Assembly (NCBI RefSeq): GCF_042731755.1
Contig: NZ_JBHWLR010000015.1
Location: forward strand, 89,752-153,751
DNA: 64,000 nt
DNA from: Promicromonospora sp042731755
Lineage (GTDB): Bacteria; Actinomycetota; Actinomycetes; Actinomycetales; Cellulomonadaceae
Direction: 5' to 3'
In this document: positions 1-8,053 of the stretch, piece after piece
How positions within the stretch are numbered: the stretch's first letter is position 1
Layout of the letters: every line of letters begins with the position of its first letter
The notes under the pieces: generated by a model
The model's input: the letters and a program-made list of their open reading frames with translations, nothing else
Told to the model about the DNA's origin: nothing
Databases searched by the model: none
Position numbers and translations under genes: made by a program

Positions 1-231
1 TACGACGAGGAGCTCGCAGCGTCCCACGAGGCCGGCATGAAGCCGGTCGGGGACGACGTCGGCACGCCCACGATCCACGTCGACGGCGTCGCGTTCTTCG
101 GCCCGGTGCTCACGCGCATCCCGCGCGGCGAGGAGGCGGGCGCGCTGTTCGACGCCTCCGTGACGCTGGCGCGCTACCCGTACTTCTACGAGATCAAGCG
201 GTCGCGCACCACCGACCCCCAGTTCGACTGA
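1..231 (+). CDS. Mycothiol-dependent nitroreductase, Rv2466c-like (C-terminal part)
   Basis: The reading frame is open from base 1, so the 5' part lies outside the window; 76 codons remain. The visible segment has the DVGTPTIHVDG stretch followed by FFGPVLTRIPRG and a closing YPYFYEIKRSR, which match the end of actinobacterial DsbA-fold mycothiol-dependent nitroreductases such as Rv2466c. The cis-proline loop (TPT) of the thioredoxin fold is present; the CxxC-type active site would be upstream. These cytosolic enzymes use mycothiol for disulfide or nitro-group reduction. Only 38 bases separate it from the next gene, so cotranscription is plausible. The family call rests on remembered sequence similarity. 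Confidence 0.72.
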   Translation, partial: YDEELAASHEAGMKPVGDDVGTPTIHVDGVAFFGPVLTRIPRGEEAGALFDASVTLARYPYFYEIKRSRTTDPQFD

Positions 232-269
232 CCACCACCGGCACCAGACCCACCGGCACCAGAGGAAAC

Positions 270-1199
270 ATGACTCTCGACCTGCGTATCTTCATCGAGC
301 CCCAGCAGGGCGCCAGCTACGACGACCAGCTCGCCGTCGCGCGCGCGACCGAGGAGCTCGGGTTCAGCGCGTTCTTCCGCTCCGACCACTACCTCGCCAT
401 GGGTGACAGCGACGGCCTGCCCGGCCCCACCGACTCCTGGATCACGCTCGCCGGCCTCGCCCGCGAGACGTCCACGGTGCGGCTCGGCACGCTCGTCTCC
501 TCGGCGACGTTCCGGCACCCGGGCGTGCTGGCCATCCAGGTGGCGCAGGTGGACCAGATGTCCGGCGGCCGTGTGGAGCTGGGCCTCGGCACCGGCTGGT
601 TCGCCGCCGAGCACGCCGCGTACGGCATCCCGTTCCCCGAGAAGCGGTTCGGCATCCTGGAGGAGCAGCTCGCCGTCGTCACCGGGCTGTGGGGCACGCC
701 CGTGGGCGAGAAGTTCTCCTTCTCGGGCGAGCACTACCAGGTCACCGACTCGCCGGCGCTGCCGAAGCCCGCGCAGGCGAAGATCCCGGTGCTCGTCGGG
801 GGCGGCGGCCCGCGCCGCACGCCCGCGCTGGCCGCGCGGTACGGCGACGAGTACAACCAGTCCTTCCCGGAGATCAGCGCGATCGGCCCGCGGATCAAGG
901 TGGTCGAGAAGGCGCTGTCCGACGCCGGGCGGGAGCCCGGCTCGATCGTCCAGTCGGTGGCGCTCGTGGCCGCGATCGGCCAGGACGAGGCCGAGTTCAC
1001 CCGCCGCGCCGCCGCGATCGGGCGCGAGCCCGGCGAGCTGCGCGAGCACGGCATCGCCGGCACCGTCGCCGAGGCCGCGGACCGGCTCAAGGCTCTGGAG
1101 GCCGAGGGCGTCCAGCGCGTCTACCTGCAGGTGCTCGACCTGGCGGACCTCGACCACCTCGACCTGGTGGCGCGCGAGGTGCGGTCGCAGCTCGGCTGA
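270..1199 (+). CDS. LLM-class F420-dependent oxidoreductase
   Basis: A 309-residue luciferase-like monooxygenase (TIM-barrel) protein. The start ATG is preceded by an AGAGGAA ribosome-binding site. The N-terminus reads LRIFIEPQQGASYDDQ, followed by a FRSDHY motif near residue 37, a GLGTGWFAAEH block near 110 and IPVLVGGGGPRRTPALAARYGDEYN near 170-195, the pattern of F420-dependent LLM proteins in actinobacteria. These use reduced F420 (some FMN) to act on unknown small molecules in the cytosol. No substrate can be inferred. It follows the nitroreductase gene closely and ends at a strong hairpin terminator, so the two may form one transcription unit. Confidence 0.8.
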   Translation: MTLDLRIFIEPQQGASYDDQLAVARATEELGFSAFFRSDHYLAMGDSDGLPGPTDSWITLAGLARETSTVRLGTLVSSATFRHPGVLAIQVAQVDQMSGGRVELGLGTGWFAAEHAAYGIPFPEKRFGILEEQLAVVTGLWGTPVGEKFSFSGEHYQVTDSPALPKPAQAKIPVLVGGGGPRRTPALAARYGDEYNQSFPEISAIGPRIKVVEKALSDAGREPGSIVQSVALVAAIGQDEAEFTRRAAAIGREPGELREHGIAGTVAEAADRLKALEAEGVQRVYLQVLDLADLDHLDLVAREVRSQLG

Positions 1200-1218
1200 C
1201 GCCGCTCCGCCTGGCTCC

Positions 1219-1248
1219 CGGGCCGCCCCGCCACCGCGGGGCGGCCCG
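1219..1248. terminator. Hairpin terminator after LLM oxidoreductase gene
   Basis: Perfect 13-bp GC-only stem (CGGGCCGCCCCGC at 1219-1231 and its complement at 1236-1248) with a 4-nt loop, 20 bases after the stop codon. There is no U-tract, as is usual in high-GC actinobacteria. Confidence 0.7.
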
Positions 1249-1326
1249 TCCGCTTCCGCAGGCCGTCGCGGTGAATGTTCCCTAGGGTCGTGCCAGCCGC
1301 TCCCTGCGACGCACCCAGGAGAAGTC

Positions 1327-2187
1327 ATGCAGAGCTTTTCTCGTGCCGCCCGTGCTTCCCTGGCCGCCACGGCGCTCGTCGCCGGGATGTTCGTCGTCGG
1401 ACCCGCCGCCTCCGCCGTCGACAGCTTCCGGCGGGGGCCGGACCCGACCGAGGCGAGCGTCGCGGCGGCGCTGGGCCCGTTCGACGTCGGCGCGGCCGTC
1501 ATCTCCCGGGCCGCCGCCGTCGGGTTCGGCGGCGGCACCGTCTACTACCCGACCGACACCTCCGAGGGCACGTTCGGCGCGGTCGCCGTCTCGCCCGGCT
1601 ACACGGGCACGCAGGCGAGCATCGCGTGGCTCGGCCCGCGGCTCGCCTCCCAGGGCTTCGTCGTCGTGACCATCGACACGTTCACGGGCGGCGACTCGCC
1701 CGCCAGTCGCGGCGACCAGCTCCTCGCCGCGCTGGACCAGCTGCGGGGCACCGAGGTGGCCGACCGGATCGACCCCGCCCGGCTGGCCGTGATGGGCCAC
1801 TCGATGGGCGGCGGCGGCAGCCTGGAGGCGGCCAAGGACCGGCCGACGCTGCGCGCCGTCGTGCCGCTCACGCCGTGGAACGTGGACAAGACGTTTCCCG
1901 AGGTCAGCGCGCCCACCCTGGTGGTAGGGGCCGAGCGCGACACGGTCGCCCGGGTGCGCCTGCACGCCGAGCCGATGTACGAGTCGCTCCCGGGCGGCGG
2001 CGACAAGGCCTACCTGGAGCTGCGCGGCGCGGCGCACGACGCGCCGAACTTCCCCGACCCGACCATCGCCCGGTACAGCATCTCGTGGCTCAAGCTTTAC
2101 GTGGACGACGACGAGCGCTACGCCCGGTTCCTCTGCCCCGCCCCGGAGCCGGACGAGCAGATCAGCGAGTACCGCAGCACCTGCTGA
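1327..2187 (+). CDS. Secreted cutinase / PET-hydrolase-like polyester hydrolase
   Basis: A 286-residue alpha/beta hydrolase with a Sec signal peptide ending near residue 30 (VGPAASA-V). The mature N-terminus has the RGPDPTEASV stretch seen in Thermobifida cutinases and leaf-compost cutinase. The nucleophile elbow is GHSMGGGG with Ser159, acid Asp205 (GAERDTVA) and base His237 (AAHDAPN). The substrate cleft residues are typical: Tyr92 (SPGYT), Met160 and Trp184 (TPWNVDK). Cys270 and Cys286 sit where the C-terminal disulfide is found. Family members cleave cutin, triglycerides or PET outside the cell. An oddity is Asp238 after the catalytic His, where cutinases have Phe. The start has an AGGAG site 6 bases upstream, and a -10-like TAGGGT lies at 1283. 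Confidence 0.88.
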   Translation: MQSFSRAARASLAATALVAGMFVVGPAASAVDSFRRGPDPTEASVAAALGPFDVGAAVISRAAAVGFGGGTVYYPTDTSEGTFGAVAVSPGYTGTQASIAWLGPRLASQGFVVVTIDTFTGGDSPASRGDQLLAALDQLRGTEVADRIDPARLAVMGHSMGGGGSLEAAKDRPTLRAVVPLTPWNVDKTFPEVSAPTLVVGAERDTVARVRLHAEPMYESLPGGGDKAYLELRGAAHDAPNFPDPTIARYSISWLKLYVDDDERYARFLCPAPEPDEQISEYRSTC

Positions 2188-2253
2188 CCCGGCCGCACCT
2201 GTTGACCTATAGGATCCGCGCGACAATCCCGTTGCGAGATCAAGGACAACACA

Positions 2254-3516
2254 ATGCGACTCGGCTGGAAGCTGCACGGTGACGGTGCCCGCATCGCACC
2301 CGGAGAGGTGGTCGCCCCCCACGAGCGGCTGAGCTGGCCACGGACCGTCGGGATCGGCCTGCAGCACGTCGTCGCGATGTTCGGCGCCACCTTCCTGGTG
2401 CCGGTCCTGACCAAGTTCGACCCGGCGACCACGCTGTTCTTCTCGGCCATCGGCACCATCGCCTTCCTGCTCATCACGGGCAACAGGCTGCCGAGCTACC
2501 TGGGGTCGAGCTTCGCGTTCATCGCGCCGATCACAGCGGCCACGGCGTCGGGCGGGCAGTCCGTCGCCGTCGGCGGCATCCTCGCCACCGGCCTCCTCCT
2601 GGCACTGGTGGGCGTGGTGGTGCACTTCGCGGGAGCGCGGTGGATCCAGCTCATCATGCCGCCCGTGGTCACCGGTGTGATCGTGGCGCTCATCGGGCTC
2701 AACCTGGCGCCGGTGGCGTGGAGCAACTTCCAGCTCGCCCCGCTGACGGCCGTGGTCACCCTTGCCTCGATCATCCTGATCCAGGTGCTGTTCCAGGGGA
2801 TCATCGGCCGCCTCGCGATCCTGCTCGGCGTGGTGATCGGCTATGCGTTCGCGAGCGTGCGCGGCGAGGTCGACTTCTCCCCGGTGACGAAGGCCGACTG
2901 GTTCGGCCTGCCGCACTTCACCGCGCCGTCGTTCGACCCGAACGTGCTCGGGCTGTTCCTCCCGGTGGTCCTGGTGCTCATCGCGGAGAACGTGGGCCAC
3001 GTGAAGTCGGTGGCCGCGATGACCGGCCGGGACTACGACCGGCTGACCGGACGGGCCCTCTTCGCCGACGGCCTCGCGACCACCCTGGCCGGCCTCGGCG
3101 GCGGCTCGGGCACCACCACGTACGCGGAGAACATCGGCGTCATGGCCGCCTCCCGCGTGTACTCCACGGCCGCCTACTGGGTGGCCGCGTTGGGCGCGCT
3201 GGCGCTCAGCCTCTCGCCCAAGTTCGGCGCGCTGATCAACACCGTCCCGGCGGGCGTGCTCGGCGGCGTCACGACCATGCTCTACGGGATGATCGGCATC
3301 CTCGGTGCCCGCATCTGGGTGCAGGCCAAGGTCGACTTCTCCGACTCGGTGAACCTGACCACGGCGGCCGTGCCGCTGATCATCGGCATCGCCAACTTCA
3401 CGTGGATCGTCGGCGACCTGGAGTTCGGCGGCATCGCGCTCGGCACCGCCGCGGCCCTGGTCATCTACCACGTCATGCGGGCGATCGGCCGCTGGCGCGG
3501 CACCGCCCAGGGCTGA
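2254..3516 (+). CDS. uraA: Uracil permease, NCS2 family
   Basis: A 420-residue nucleobase:proton symporter in the cytoplasmic membrane with about 12-14 hydrophobic segments. The NCS2 signature residues are present: Glu245 in LIAENVGH and Glu292 in TTTYAENIGV, which correspond to the two essential glutamates (241 and 290) of E. coli UraA. The N-terminus GLQHVVAMFGATFLVPVLT is also characteristic. It probably imports uracil; xanthine cannot be excluded, but the AENIGV motif is the uracil type. The gene is flanked by its own short upstream region, where TTGACC and TATAGGAT stretches may belong to a promoter, and it is not part of an obvious operon. Confidence 0.88.
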   Translation: MRLGWKLHGDGARIAPGEVVAPHERLSWPRTVGIGLQHVVAMFGATFLVPVLTKFDPATTLFFSAIGTIAFLLITGNRLPSYLGSSFAFIAPITAATASGGQSVAVGGILATGLLLALVGVVVHFAGARWIQLIMPPVVTGVIVALIGLNLAPVAWSNFQLAPLTAVVTLASIILIQVLFQGIIGRLAILLGVVIGYAFASVRGEVDFSPVTKADWFGLPHFTAPSFDPNVLGLFLPVVLVLIAENVGHVKSVAAMTGRDYDRLTGRALFADGLATTLAGLGGGSGTTTYAENIGVMAASRVYSTAAYWVAALGALALSLSPKFGALINTVPAGVLGGVTTMLYGMIGILGARIWVQAKVDFSDSVNLTTAAVPLIIGIANFTWIVGDLEFGGIALGTAAALVIYHVMRAIGRWRGTAQG

Positions 3517-3540
3517 TCCCCACCACCTGTCAGGCGTGCT

Positions 3541-3556
3541 GGTCACCCCGGTGACC
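3541..3556. repeat. 16-bp palindrome upstream of TetR promoter
   Basis: GGTCACC-cc-GGTGACC is a perfect 7-bp inverted repeat with a 2-nt centre, 25 bases after the uracil permease stop and just upstream of the TetR promoter. It may be a regulator site; it is short for a terminator. Confidence 0.4.
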
Positions 3557-3575
3557 TGTACGTCTGACACGGGTA

Positions 3576-3605
3576 TGGACAGTGGGCTGAACGCGTGGTT
3601 AGCAT
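3576..3605 (+). promoter_or_regulatory. Promoter of TetR-ABC exporter operon
   Basis: A -35 TGGACA (3576-3581) is followed after 18 bp by a -10 TAGCAT (3600-3605). The expected start of transcription falls at the ATG of 3613, which predicts a leaderless mRNA. Confidence 0.6.
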
Positions 3606-3625
3606 GTTGAACATGCGTTCAGCCC
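3584..3625. promoter_or_regulatory. Nested TetR operator palindromes
   Basis: The inner site is a perfect 15-bp palindrome with a central G (3602-3616, GCATGTT-G-AACATGC). It is flanked by an outer perfect 11-bp inverted repeat (GGGCTGAACGC at 3584 and its complement at 3615-3625). The inner site covers the -10 box and the start codon, the usual position for autorepression by the downstream TetR protein. Confidence 0.65.
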
Positions 3626-4281
3626 GCCCCGGACCAGCCGACGAGGACCTCACGGCCCGCGCCCGGATCCGCGACGCCGCGATCCACCGGTTCGCGGTGG
3701 AGGGCTTCGGCGCGCCGGTCCGGACGGTCGCGGCGGACGCCGGGGTGAGCGCCGGCCTGGTGATGCACCACTTCGGCTCCAAGGACAACCTCCGCGCCGA
3801 GTGCGACGCCCAGGTGCTGGCCACGATCCGCCGGCTCAAGGAGGAGAACGTCGCCATCGTCGCGGCGGGCCAGAGCTTCTTCCACCGGTTCGCCGCCGTG
3901 GACGAGAACGCGCCCCTGGTCGGCTACATCCTGCGGTCCATGCAGGACGGTAGCCCGCTGGCCCGCGAGTTCATCGACCACATGGTCACCGACGCCGTCG
4001 GCTACCTCCAGGAGGGCGTGGCCGCCGGCGTGATCGTGCCCAGCCGCGACGACGCCGCCCGGGCGCGGTACCTCACGCTCTCGTCCCTCGGTGCGCTGCT
4101 GCTCGAGGTGACGCTCAGCCCGCCGTCGGACCCCGCCGACCTGGTGGGCATCGTCCGCACCTTCTTCACGAACAGCTACCTGCCCATGATGGAGCTGTTC
4201 ACCGAAGGGTTCCTCACCTCTCGCCGCACGCTCGACGAGTACCTCCAGTACGTCCCAGAACCGGGAGCGAGCAACTCATGA
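3613..4281 (+). CDS. TetR/AcrR family repressor of ABC exporter
   Basis: A 222-residue protein if translation starts at ATG 3613. Upstream in-frame GTG 3595 and ATG 3604 overlap the -10 box, so 3613 on a leaderless transcript fits best. The N-terminal TetR HTH covers residues about 18-60 with the typical helix end GVSAGLVMHHFGSKDNL. The C-terminal ligand-binding domain shows no recognisable specificity motif. The stop overlaps the ATPase start (ATGA), so the three genes 3613-6928 form one operon. The nested palindromes over its promoter indicate autoregulation and release of the exporter by an unknown, probably drug-like, ligand. Confidence 0.85.
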   Translation: MRSARPGPADEDLTARARIRDAAIHRFAVEGFGAPVRTVAADAGVSAGLVMHHFGSKDNLRAECDAQVLATIRRLKEENVAIVAAGQSFFHRFAAVDENAPLVGYILRSMQDGSPLAREFIDHMVTDAVGYLQEGVAAGVIVPSRDDAARARYLTLSSLGALLLEVTLSPPSDPADLVGIVRTFFTNSYLPMMELFTEGFLTSRRTLDEYLQYVPEPGASNS

Positions 4282-5261
4282 CCGTGACACCCGCGATCGA
4301 GATCCACGACCTGCACAAGTCCTTCGGCGCCGTGAAGGCGCTCGACGGCCTGAACCTGACCGTCCGCCCGGGGGAGGTCGCGGGCTTCCTCGGCCCCAAC
4401 GGGGCGGGCAAGTCCACCACCATCCGCGTGCTGCTCGGCCTGCTGCGGCCCGACTCCGGACGGGCCAGCCTGCTCGGCGGTGACCCGTTCGCCCAGGCCG
4501 TCGACCTGCACGGGCGGCTCGCCTACGTGCCGGGCGACGTCACGCTCTGGCCCAAGCTCACGGGCGGCGAGGCGATCGACCTCCTGCTCCGGCTTCGCGG
4601 GGTCAAGGTCGACCGGGCGCGCAAGGAGCGCATGCTCCAGCGCTTCGAGCTCGACCCGACCAAGCGGGCCGGCACGTACTCCAAGGGCAACCGGCAGAAG
4701 GTCGCCCTGGTCGCGGCGCTGAGCGCCGACGCGGAGCTGCTGGTGCTCGACGAGCCGACCTCCGGGCTGGACCCCCTCATGGAGGCGGTGTTCCAGGACT
4801 CCATCCGCGAGGCGACGGCCACGGGCACCTCGGTGCTGCTCTCCAGCCACATCCTCGGCGAGGTCGAGGCGCTGTGCGACACCGTGACGATCATCCGCAA
4901 CGGCAAGGACGTGCAGTCCGGCACGCTCGCCGAGCTGCGCCACCTCACGCGGTCCAAGGTCTCGGCCGTGGTCAGCGGGGACGTCACCGCGCTGGACTCG
5001 GTCGCGGGCGTGCACGACCTCGTCGTGAGCGACGGCGGGGGCGCGGCGGCGTCGGGTGCGGCGTCGTCCCGCGTCGCGTTCCACGTGGACGACGACGCGC
5101 TGCCGCAGGTCACGAAGGTCCTGGCGAGCCTGGAGCCGCACGGCCTGACCATCGAGCCGCCGTCGCTGGAGGAGCTGTTCCTGCGGCAGTACGGCGACGA
5201 GCTCGAGCGGCTCGAGGACGCGCACGCCGACGGCGGTTCCCTGAAGGCGGGCCGGCGATGA
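4278..5261 (+). CDS. ABC exporter ATP-binding protein (drug-resistance type)
   Basis: A 327-residue ATPase. The Walker A GPNGAGKST is near residues 39-47, the signature motif is the variant YSKGNRQK near 134-141, and the Walker B is LLVLDEPTSGLD near 155. The SKGNRQK variant is common in DrrA-like actinobacterial drug exporters. A C-terminal extension after residue 220 resembles the DrrA-type regulatory domain. It overlaps the TetR gene upstream and the permease gene downstream by 4 bases each, so it is translationally coupled to both. It would energise efflux through the next gene product. The substrate is unknown. Confidence 0.87.
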   Translation: MTVTPAIEIHDLHKSFGAVKALDGLNLTVRPGEVAGFLGPNGAGKSTTIRVLLGLLRPDSGRASLLGGDPFAQAVDLHGRLAYVPGDVTLWPKLTGGEAIDLLLRLRGVKVDRARKERMLQRFELDPTKRAGTYSKGNRQKVALVAALSADAELLVLDEPTSGLDPLMEAVFQDSIREATATGTSVLLSSHILGEVEALCDTVTIIRNGKDVQSGTLAELRHLTRSKVSAVVSGDVTALDSVAGVHDLVVSDGGGAAASGAASSRVAFHVDDDALPQVTKVLASLEPHGLTIEPPSLEELFLRQYGDELERLEDAHADGGSLKAGRR

Positions 5262-6928
5262 CCGCGACGACGCTGCCGGCCGTCCCGGTCCTGGAGCGCC
5301 CCGCGCTCGCCCTGCGCGGCGCCTTCGCGGGCACGGGCGACCTGCTGCGGCTCGCGCTGCGGCGCGACCGCGTGCTCCTGCCCGCGCAGATCCTCGTGTG
5401 CGTGCTGCTGTTCGTAAGCACCCTGAGCTCGGTGTCCGAGCTGTACGGGACCCAGGAGCAGCGCGACACGATCCAGGCCACCCTGGTGACCAACCCGGCG
5501 TTCCTGGTGCTGCTCGGGCCCTACGAGAACACGGGGTCGATCGCGTCGACGGTCTCGTGGCGCGTCGGCATCTTCATGGTCGCCGTCTTCGGCGTGCTCG
5601 CCGCCATGGCGGTGGTGCGGCACACCCGCAAGGAGGAGCAGCTCGGCCGGCTGGAGCTCGTGCGGGCCGCCCGGGTGGGCTCGCTGGCGCCGCTGGTCAC
5701 CGGCCTGGTGATCGGGGTGATCTTCTCGGTCGTCTCGGGCGCGCTGACGACCGCGGTGGTGTGGTCCGAGGGGCCGTCCGCCGGCGCCGTGGCCCTCGGC
5801 GCGCAGGTCGCCGGGATCGGGCTGGCGGCGGCCGGCCTCGCGGCGGTGGCGGCGCAGGTCGCCTCGTCGTCCCGCGCGGCGAACGCGCTCGGCGTGTGGG
5901 TCGTCATCGGCGGCTACCTGCTGCGCGGCGGGGCCGACGTCGACCCGGACGCGCTGGGCTGGCTCCACTGGGTCTCGCCGGTCGGCTGGGCGCAGCAGAT
6001 CGACCCCTACGGCGCGAACGACTACGGGCCGTTCCTGCTGTGCGCCGCGCTGTTCGTCGTGGGCGGGGCGGCCGCCGGCTGGCTGACGCTGCACCGCGAC
6101 CTGGGCGCGGGCCTGATCGCGGAACGGCGCGGGCCGGCGCACTCCACGTCGCTCACCTCGACCGGGGCGCTCATGGCCCGGCTCACCCGCTCCTCGTTCG
6201 TCGTCTGGGCGGTCTCGATCGGCGTCTACATGTTCTTCGTCGGGTACCTCATGGCGACCGCCGGGGACCTGGTGACCGAGAACGAGCAGTTCGCCGACTA
6301 CATCGCCGCGATGGGCGTCCGGGGCTCCGACATCGCCGCGGGCTTCGCCGCGCTCATCATGTCCTGGACGGCCTACGCGGGTGCCGGGTATGGCGTGACG
6401 GTGGTCCAGGACATCCGCGGGGAGGAGGCGCTGGGGCGCACCGAGGCGGTGCTCGCCACCCGTACGTCCCGGTCCGGATACCTCGGCGCCTGGCTGGCCG
6501 GGGCGGTCGGCGGGGCGATCCTGCTGCTCGGCGTGGCGGGGCTCGCCCTCGGGGCGGGCAACGCCCTGGCGTCCGACACCGGGTGGGGCGAGTCGCTCGG
6601 CGACGGGCTCGGCGCGGCCGTGGTGCACGTGCCGGCCGTGCTGGTCGTGATCGGACTCACGTCCGCTCTGTTCGGCTGGTTCCCGCGGCTGGTGGGCCTG
6701 GGGTGGGCCGTCATCGCGGCGAGCTTCCTGGTGACGCTGCTCGGCAGCCTGCTCGACCTGCCGGACGCCGTCGTCGACCTGTCGCCGTTCGCGCACGCCC
6801 CGGCCGTGCCGGCAGTGGCGTGGGCCGACGTGGACCGGGCCCCGCTGGGCTGGCTGCTCCTGATCGCGTTCGCCCTGCTCACGCTCGCGTTCGCCGGATT
6901 CCGCCGCCGCGACGTGCCGGTCGTCTGA
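5258..6928 (+). CDS. ABC exporter permease, fused double-unit type
   Basis: A 556-residue membrane protein with about 12 hydrophobic segments in two halves (roughly residues 35-285 and 310-550), as in actinobacterial polyketide-antibiotic exporter permeases in which two ABC-2 units are fused. The repeated motif is visible: RHTRKEEQLGRLELVRAARVG in the first half and DIRGEEALGRTEAVLATRTSRSG in the second, the coupling-helix region with a conserved EE-x-LGR. It pairs with the ATPase it overlaps (ATGA at 5258). Its efflux substrate is not predictable, but TetR control suggests induction by a toxic compound. Confidence 0.83.
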   Translation: MTATTLPAVPVLERPALALRGAFAGTGDLLRLALRRDRVLLPAQILVCVLLFVSTLSSVSELYGTQEQRDTIQATLVTNPAFLVLLGPYENTGSIASTVSWRVGIFMVAVFGVLAAMAVVRHTRKEEQLGRLELVRAARVGSLAPLVTGLVIGVIFSVVSGALTTAVVWSEGPSAGAVALGAQVAGIGLAAAGLAAVAAQVASSSRAANALGVWVVIGGYLLRGGADVDPDALGWLHWVSPVGWAQQIDPYGANDYGPFLLCAALFVVGGAAAGWLTLHRDLGAGLIAERRGPAHSTSLTSTGALMARLTRSSFVVWAVSIGVYMFFVGYLMATAGDLVTENEQFADYIAAMGVRGSDIAAGFAALIMSWTAYAGAGYGVTVVQDIRGEEALGRTEAVLATRTSRSGYLGAWLAGAVGGAILLLGVAGLALGAGNALASDTGWGESLGDGLGAAVVHVPAVLVVIGLTSALFGWFPRLVGLGWAVIAASFLVTLLGSLLDLPDAVVDLSPFAHAPAVPAVAWADVDRAPLGWLLLIAFALLTLAFAGFRRRDVPVV

Positions 6929-7064
6929 CCGCCGCCGGGCAGGGGGCCAACTGTTCTCGGGTTCCGCGTTCCGGTAGGGTTCAGGACGCCGTCCGGTGTC
7001 AGCAGGCAGGTTCGCACAGCCGCTCCCGGACCGTGCCCCCGCCGAGTCCAGTGAGGACGGACCG

Positions 7065-7361
7065 ATGATCTTCAAGGCCGTAGGAGACGGCCGCCCGTAC
7101 CCCGACCACGGGCGGACGCGCACCCGTGACTGGGTCGACGTGCCGCCACGCCAGGTGCGGCTCGACGAGCTGGTGACCACCAAGCGCACCCTCGACCTCG
7201 ACCAGCTCCTCGCGGAGGACTCCACGTTCTACGGCGACCTGTTCGCCCACGTCGTGGAGTACGAGGGCACGCTCTACCTGGAGGACGGCCTGCACCGTGC
7301 CGTCCGCGCCGCCCTCCAGCAACGTCCAGTCCTGCACGCTCGCGTGCTCACCATCCGCTGA
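7065..7361 (+). CDS. Conserved small protein, ParB/sulfiredoxin-like fold suspected
   Basis: A 98-residue protein starting at an ATG with GAGGACGG 3 bases upstream. The C-terminal LEDGLHRAVRAALQQRPVLHARVL resembles the conserved GxHR-rich helix of ParB/Srx-fold domains. I recall close homologues in Micrococcales databases being labelled VapB-family antitoxin, but no vapC-like toxin gene is next to it, so that label is not supported here. It is followed 19 bases later by the LytR C-terminal-domain gene, an arrangement I believe is conserved in related genera. Function unknown. Confidence 0.6.
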   Translation: MIFKAVGDGRPYPDHGRTRTRDWVDVPPRQVRLDELVTTKRTLDLDQLLAEDSTFYGDLFAHVVEYEGTLYLEDGLHRAVRAALQQRPVLHARVLTIR

Positions 7362-7380
7362 CCTCAGGTAGGTTCGTCGC

Positions 7381-8043
7381 GTGACATCCCCCGGGTACGA
7401 CCAGGCGCGCGTGGAGCGCCGGCGCCGAGAGCACGAGCGCCAGGCCGTGGTCTTCGGTGTGCTCATCGCCTTCCTGGCGGTCTGTGGCATCTTCGCGCTC
7501 GCGGTCTACTCCGGCGCGATCAGCTCGCCGTTCAACCGCCCCTTCACCACGGTCGGCGTGGGGGAGCAGGAGACCTACCCGGTCCCGTGCCTGCCGCCGA
7601 TCAAGGGCCAGCCCGACGGCGCCCTGCCGACCGCCTACTCGGACGTCGAGGTCCGCCTGCTGAACGCGTCGGAGGAGATCGGCCTGGCCAGCGCGCACGA
7701 GTCGGTGCTCGCGGACCGCGGGTTCAGCATCGTGGCCAAGGGCAACGTGCCGATGCAGCTCCAGGAGTCGGAGATCCGGTTCGGCCGCAAGGGGATCGTG
7801 CAGGCGTACACGCTCGCCGCGCAGTTCCCCGAGATCCGGCTGGTCCTCGACGACCGCACCGACCGCAAGATCGACCTGCTCATCGGCGAGGAGTTCGAAG
7901 CGCCGCTCGACGTCGAGGACGTCGAGCTGGCGTCCGACCAGCCGCTGCTGAACGCCGAGGGCTGCGTGCCCGCGAAGTCGATCGAGCCGGTGGAGCAGGT
8001 CAAGCGGACCAAGACCGGCGACGAGGGCCAGCCCGCCAAGTAG
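7381..8043 (+). CDS. Membrane-anchored LytR C-terminal-domain protein
   Basis: A 220-residue protein with a basic N-terminus, one membrane helix (about residues 22-42, VVFGVLIAFLAVCGIFALAVY) and an extracytoplasmic domain. Residues 85-170 (DVEVRLLNASEEIGLASAHESVLADRG region) match the LytR_C / VlrC domain found alone in small actinobacterial exoproteins. It has no LCP phosphotransferase domain, so it is not itself a wall polymer ligase. The GTG start is preceded by TAGGTT at 7369-7374 with a 6-nt gap, the pattern of a leaderless transcript. A role at the cell envelope is inferred from the domain only. Confidence 0.72.
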   Translation: MTSPGYDQARVERRRREHERQAVVFGVLIAFLAVCGIFALAVYSGAISSPFNRPFTTVGVGEQETYPVPCLPPIKGQPDGALPTAYSDVEVRLLNASEEIGLASAHESVLADRGFSIVAKGNVPMQLQESEIRFGRKGIVQAYTLAAQFPEIRLVLDDRTDRKIDLLIGEEFEAPLDVEDVELASDQPLLNAEGCVPAKSIEPVEQVKRTKTGDEGQPAK

Positions 8044-8053
8044 GGTCTGTGCC

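Noticed and set aside
2195..2225. Defined promoter for the uracil permease (TTGACC / GACAAT)
   Set aside because: The spacing between the two elements is only 14 bp, too short for a confident call; noted within the gene entry only.
1282..3570. Long minus-strand open frame (762 codons) and similar antisense frames, e.g. 4523-7225 and 39453-40748
   Set aside because: High-GC codon bias keeps antisense frames open. They are rich in Arg/Ala/Pro/His low-complexity sequence, show no domain, and lie opposite genes with clear families.
7065..7361. Toxin-antitoxin locus (VapB antitoxin)
   Set aside because: No PIN-domain or other toxin gene is adjacent; the next gene encodes a LytR-C anchored protein.
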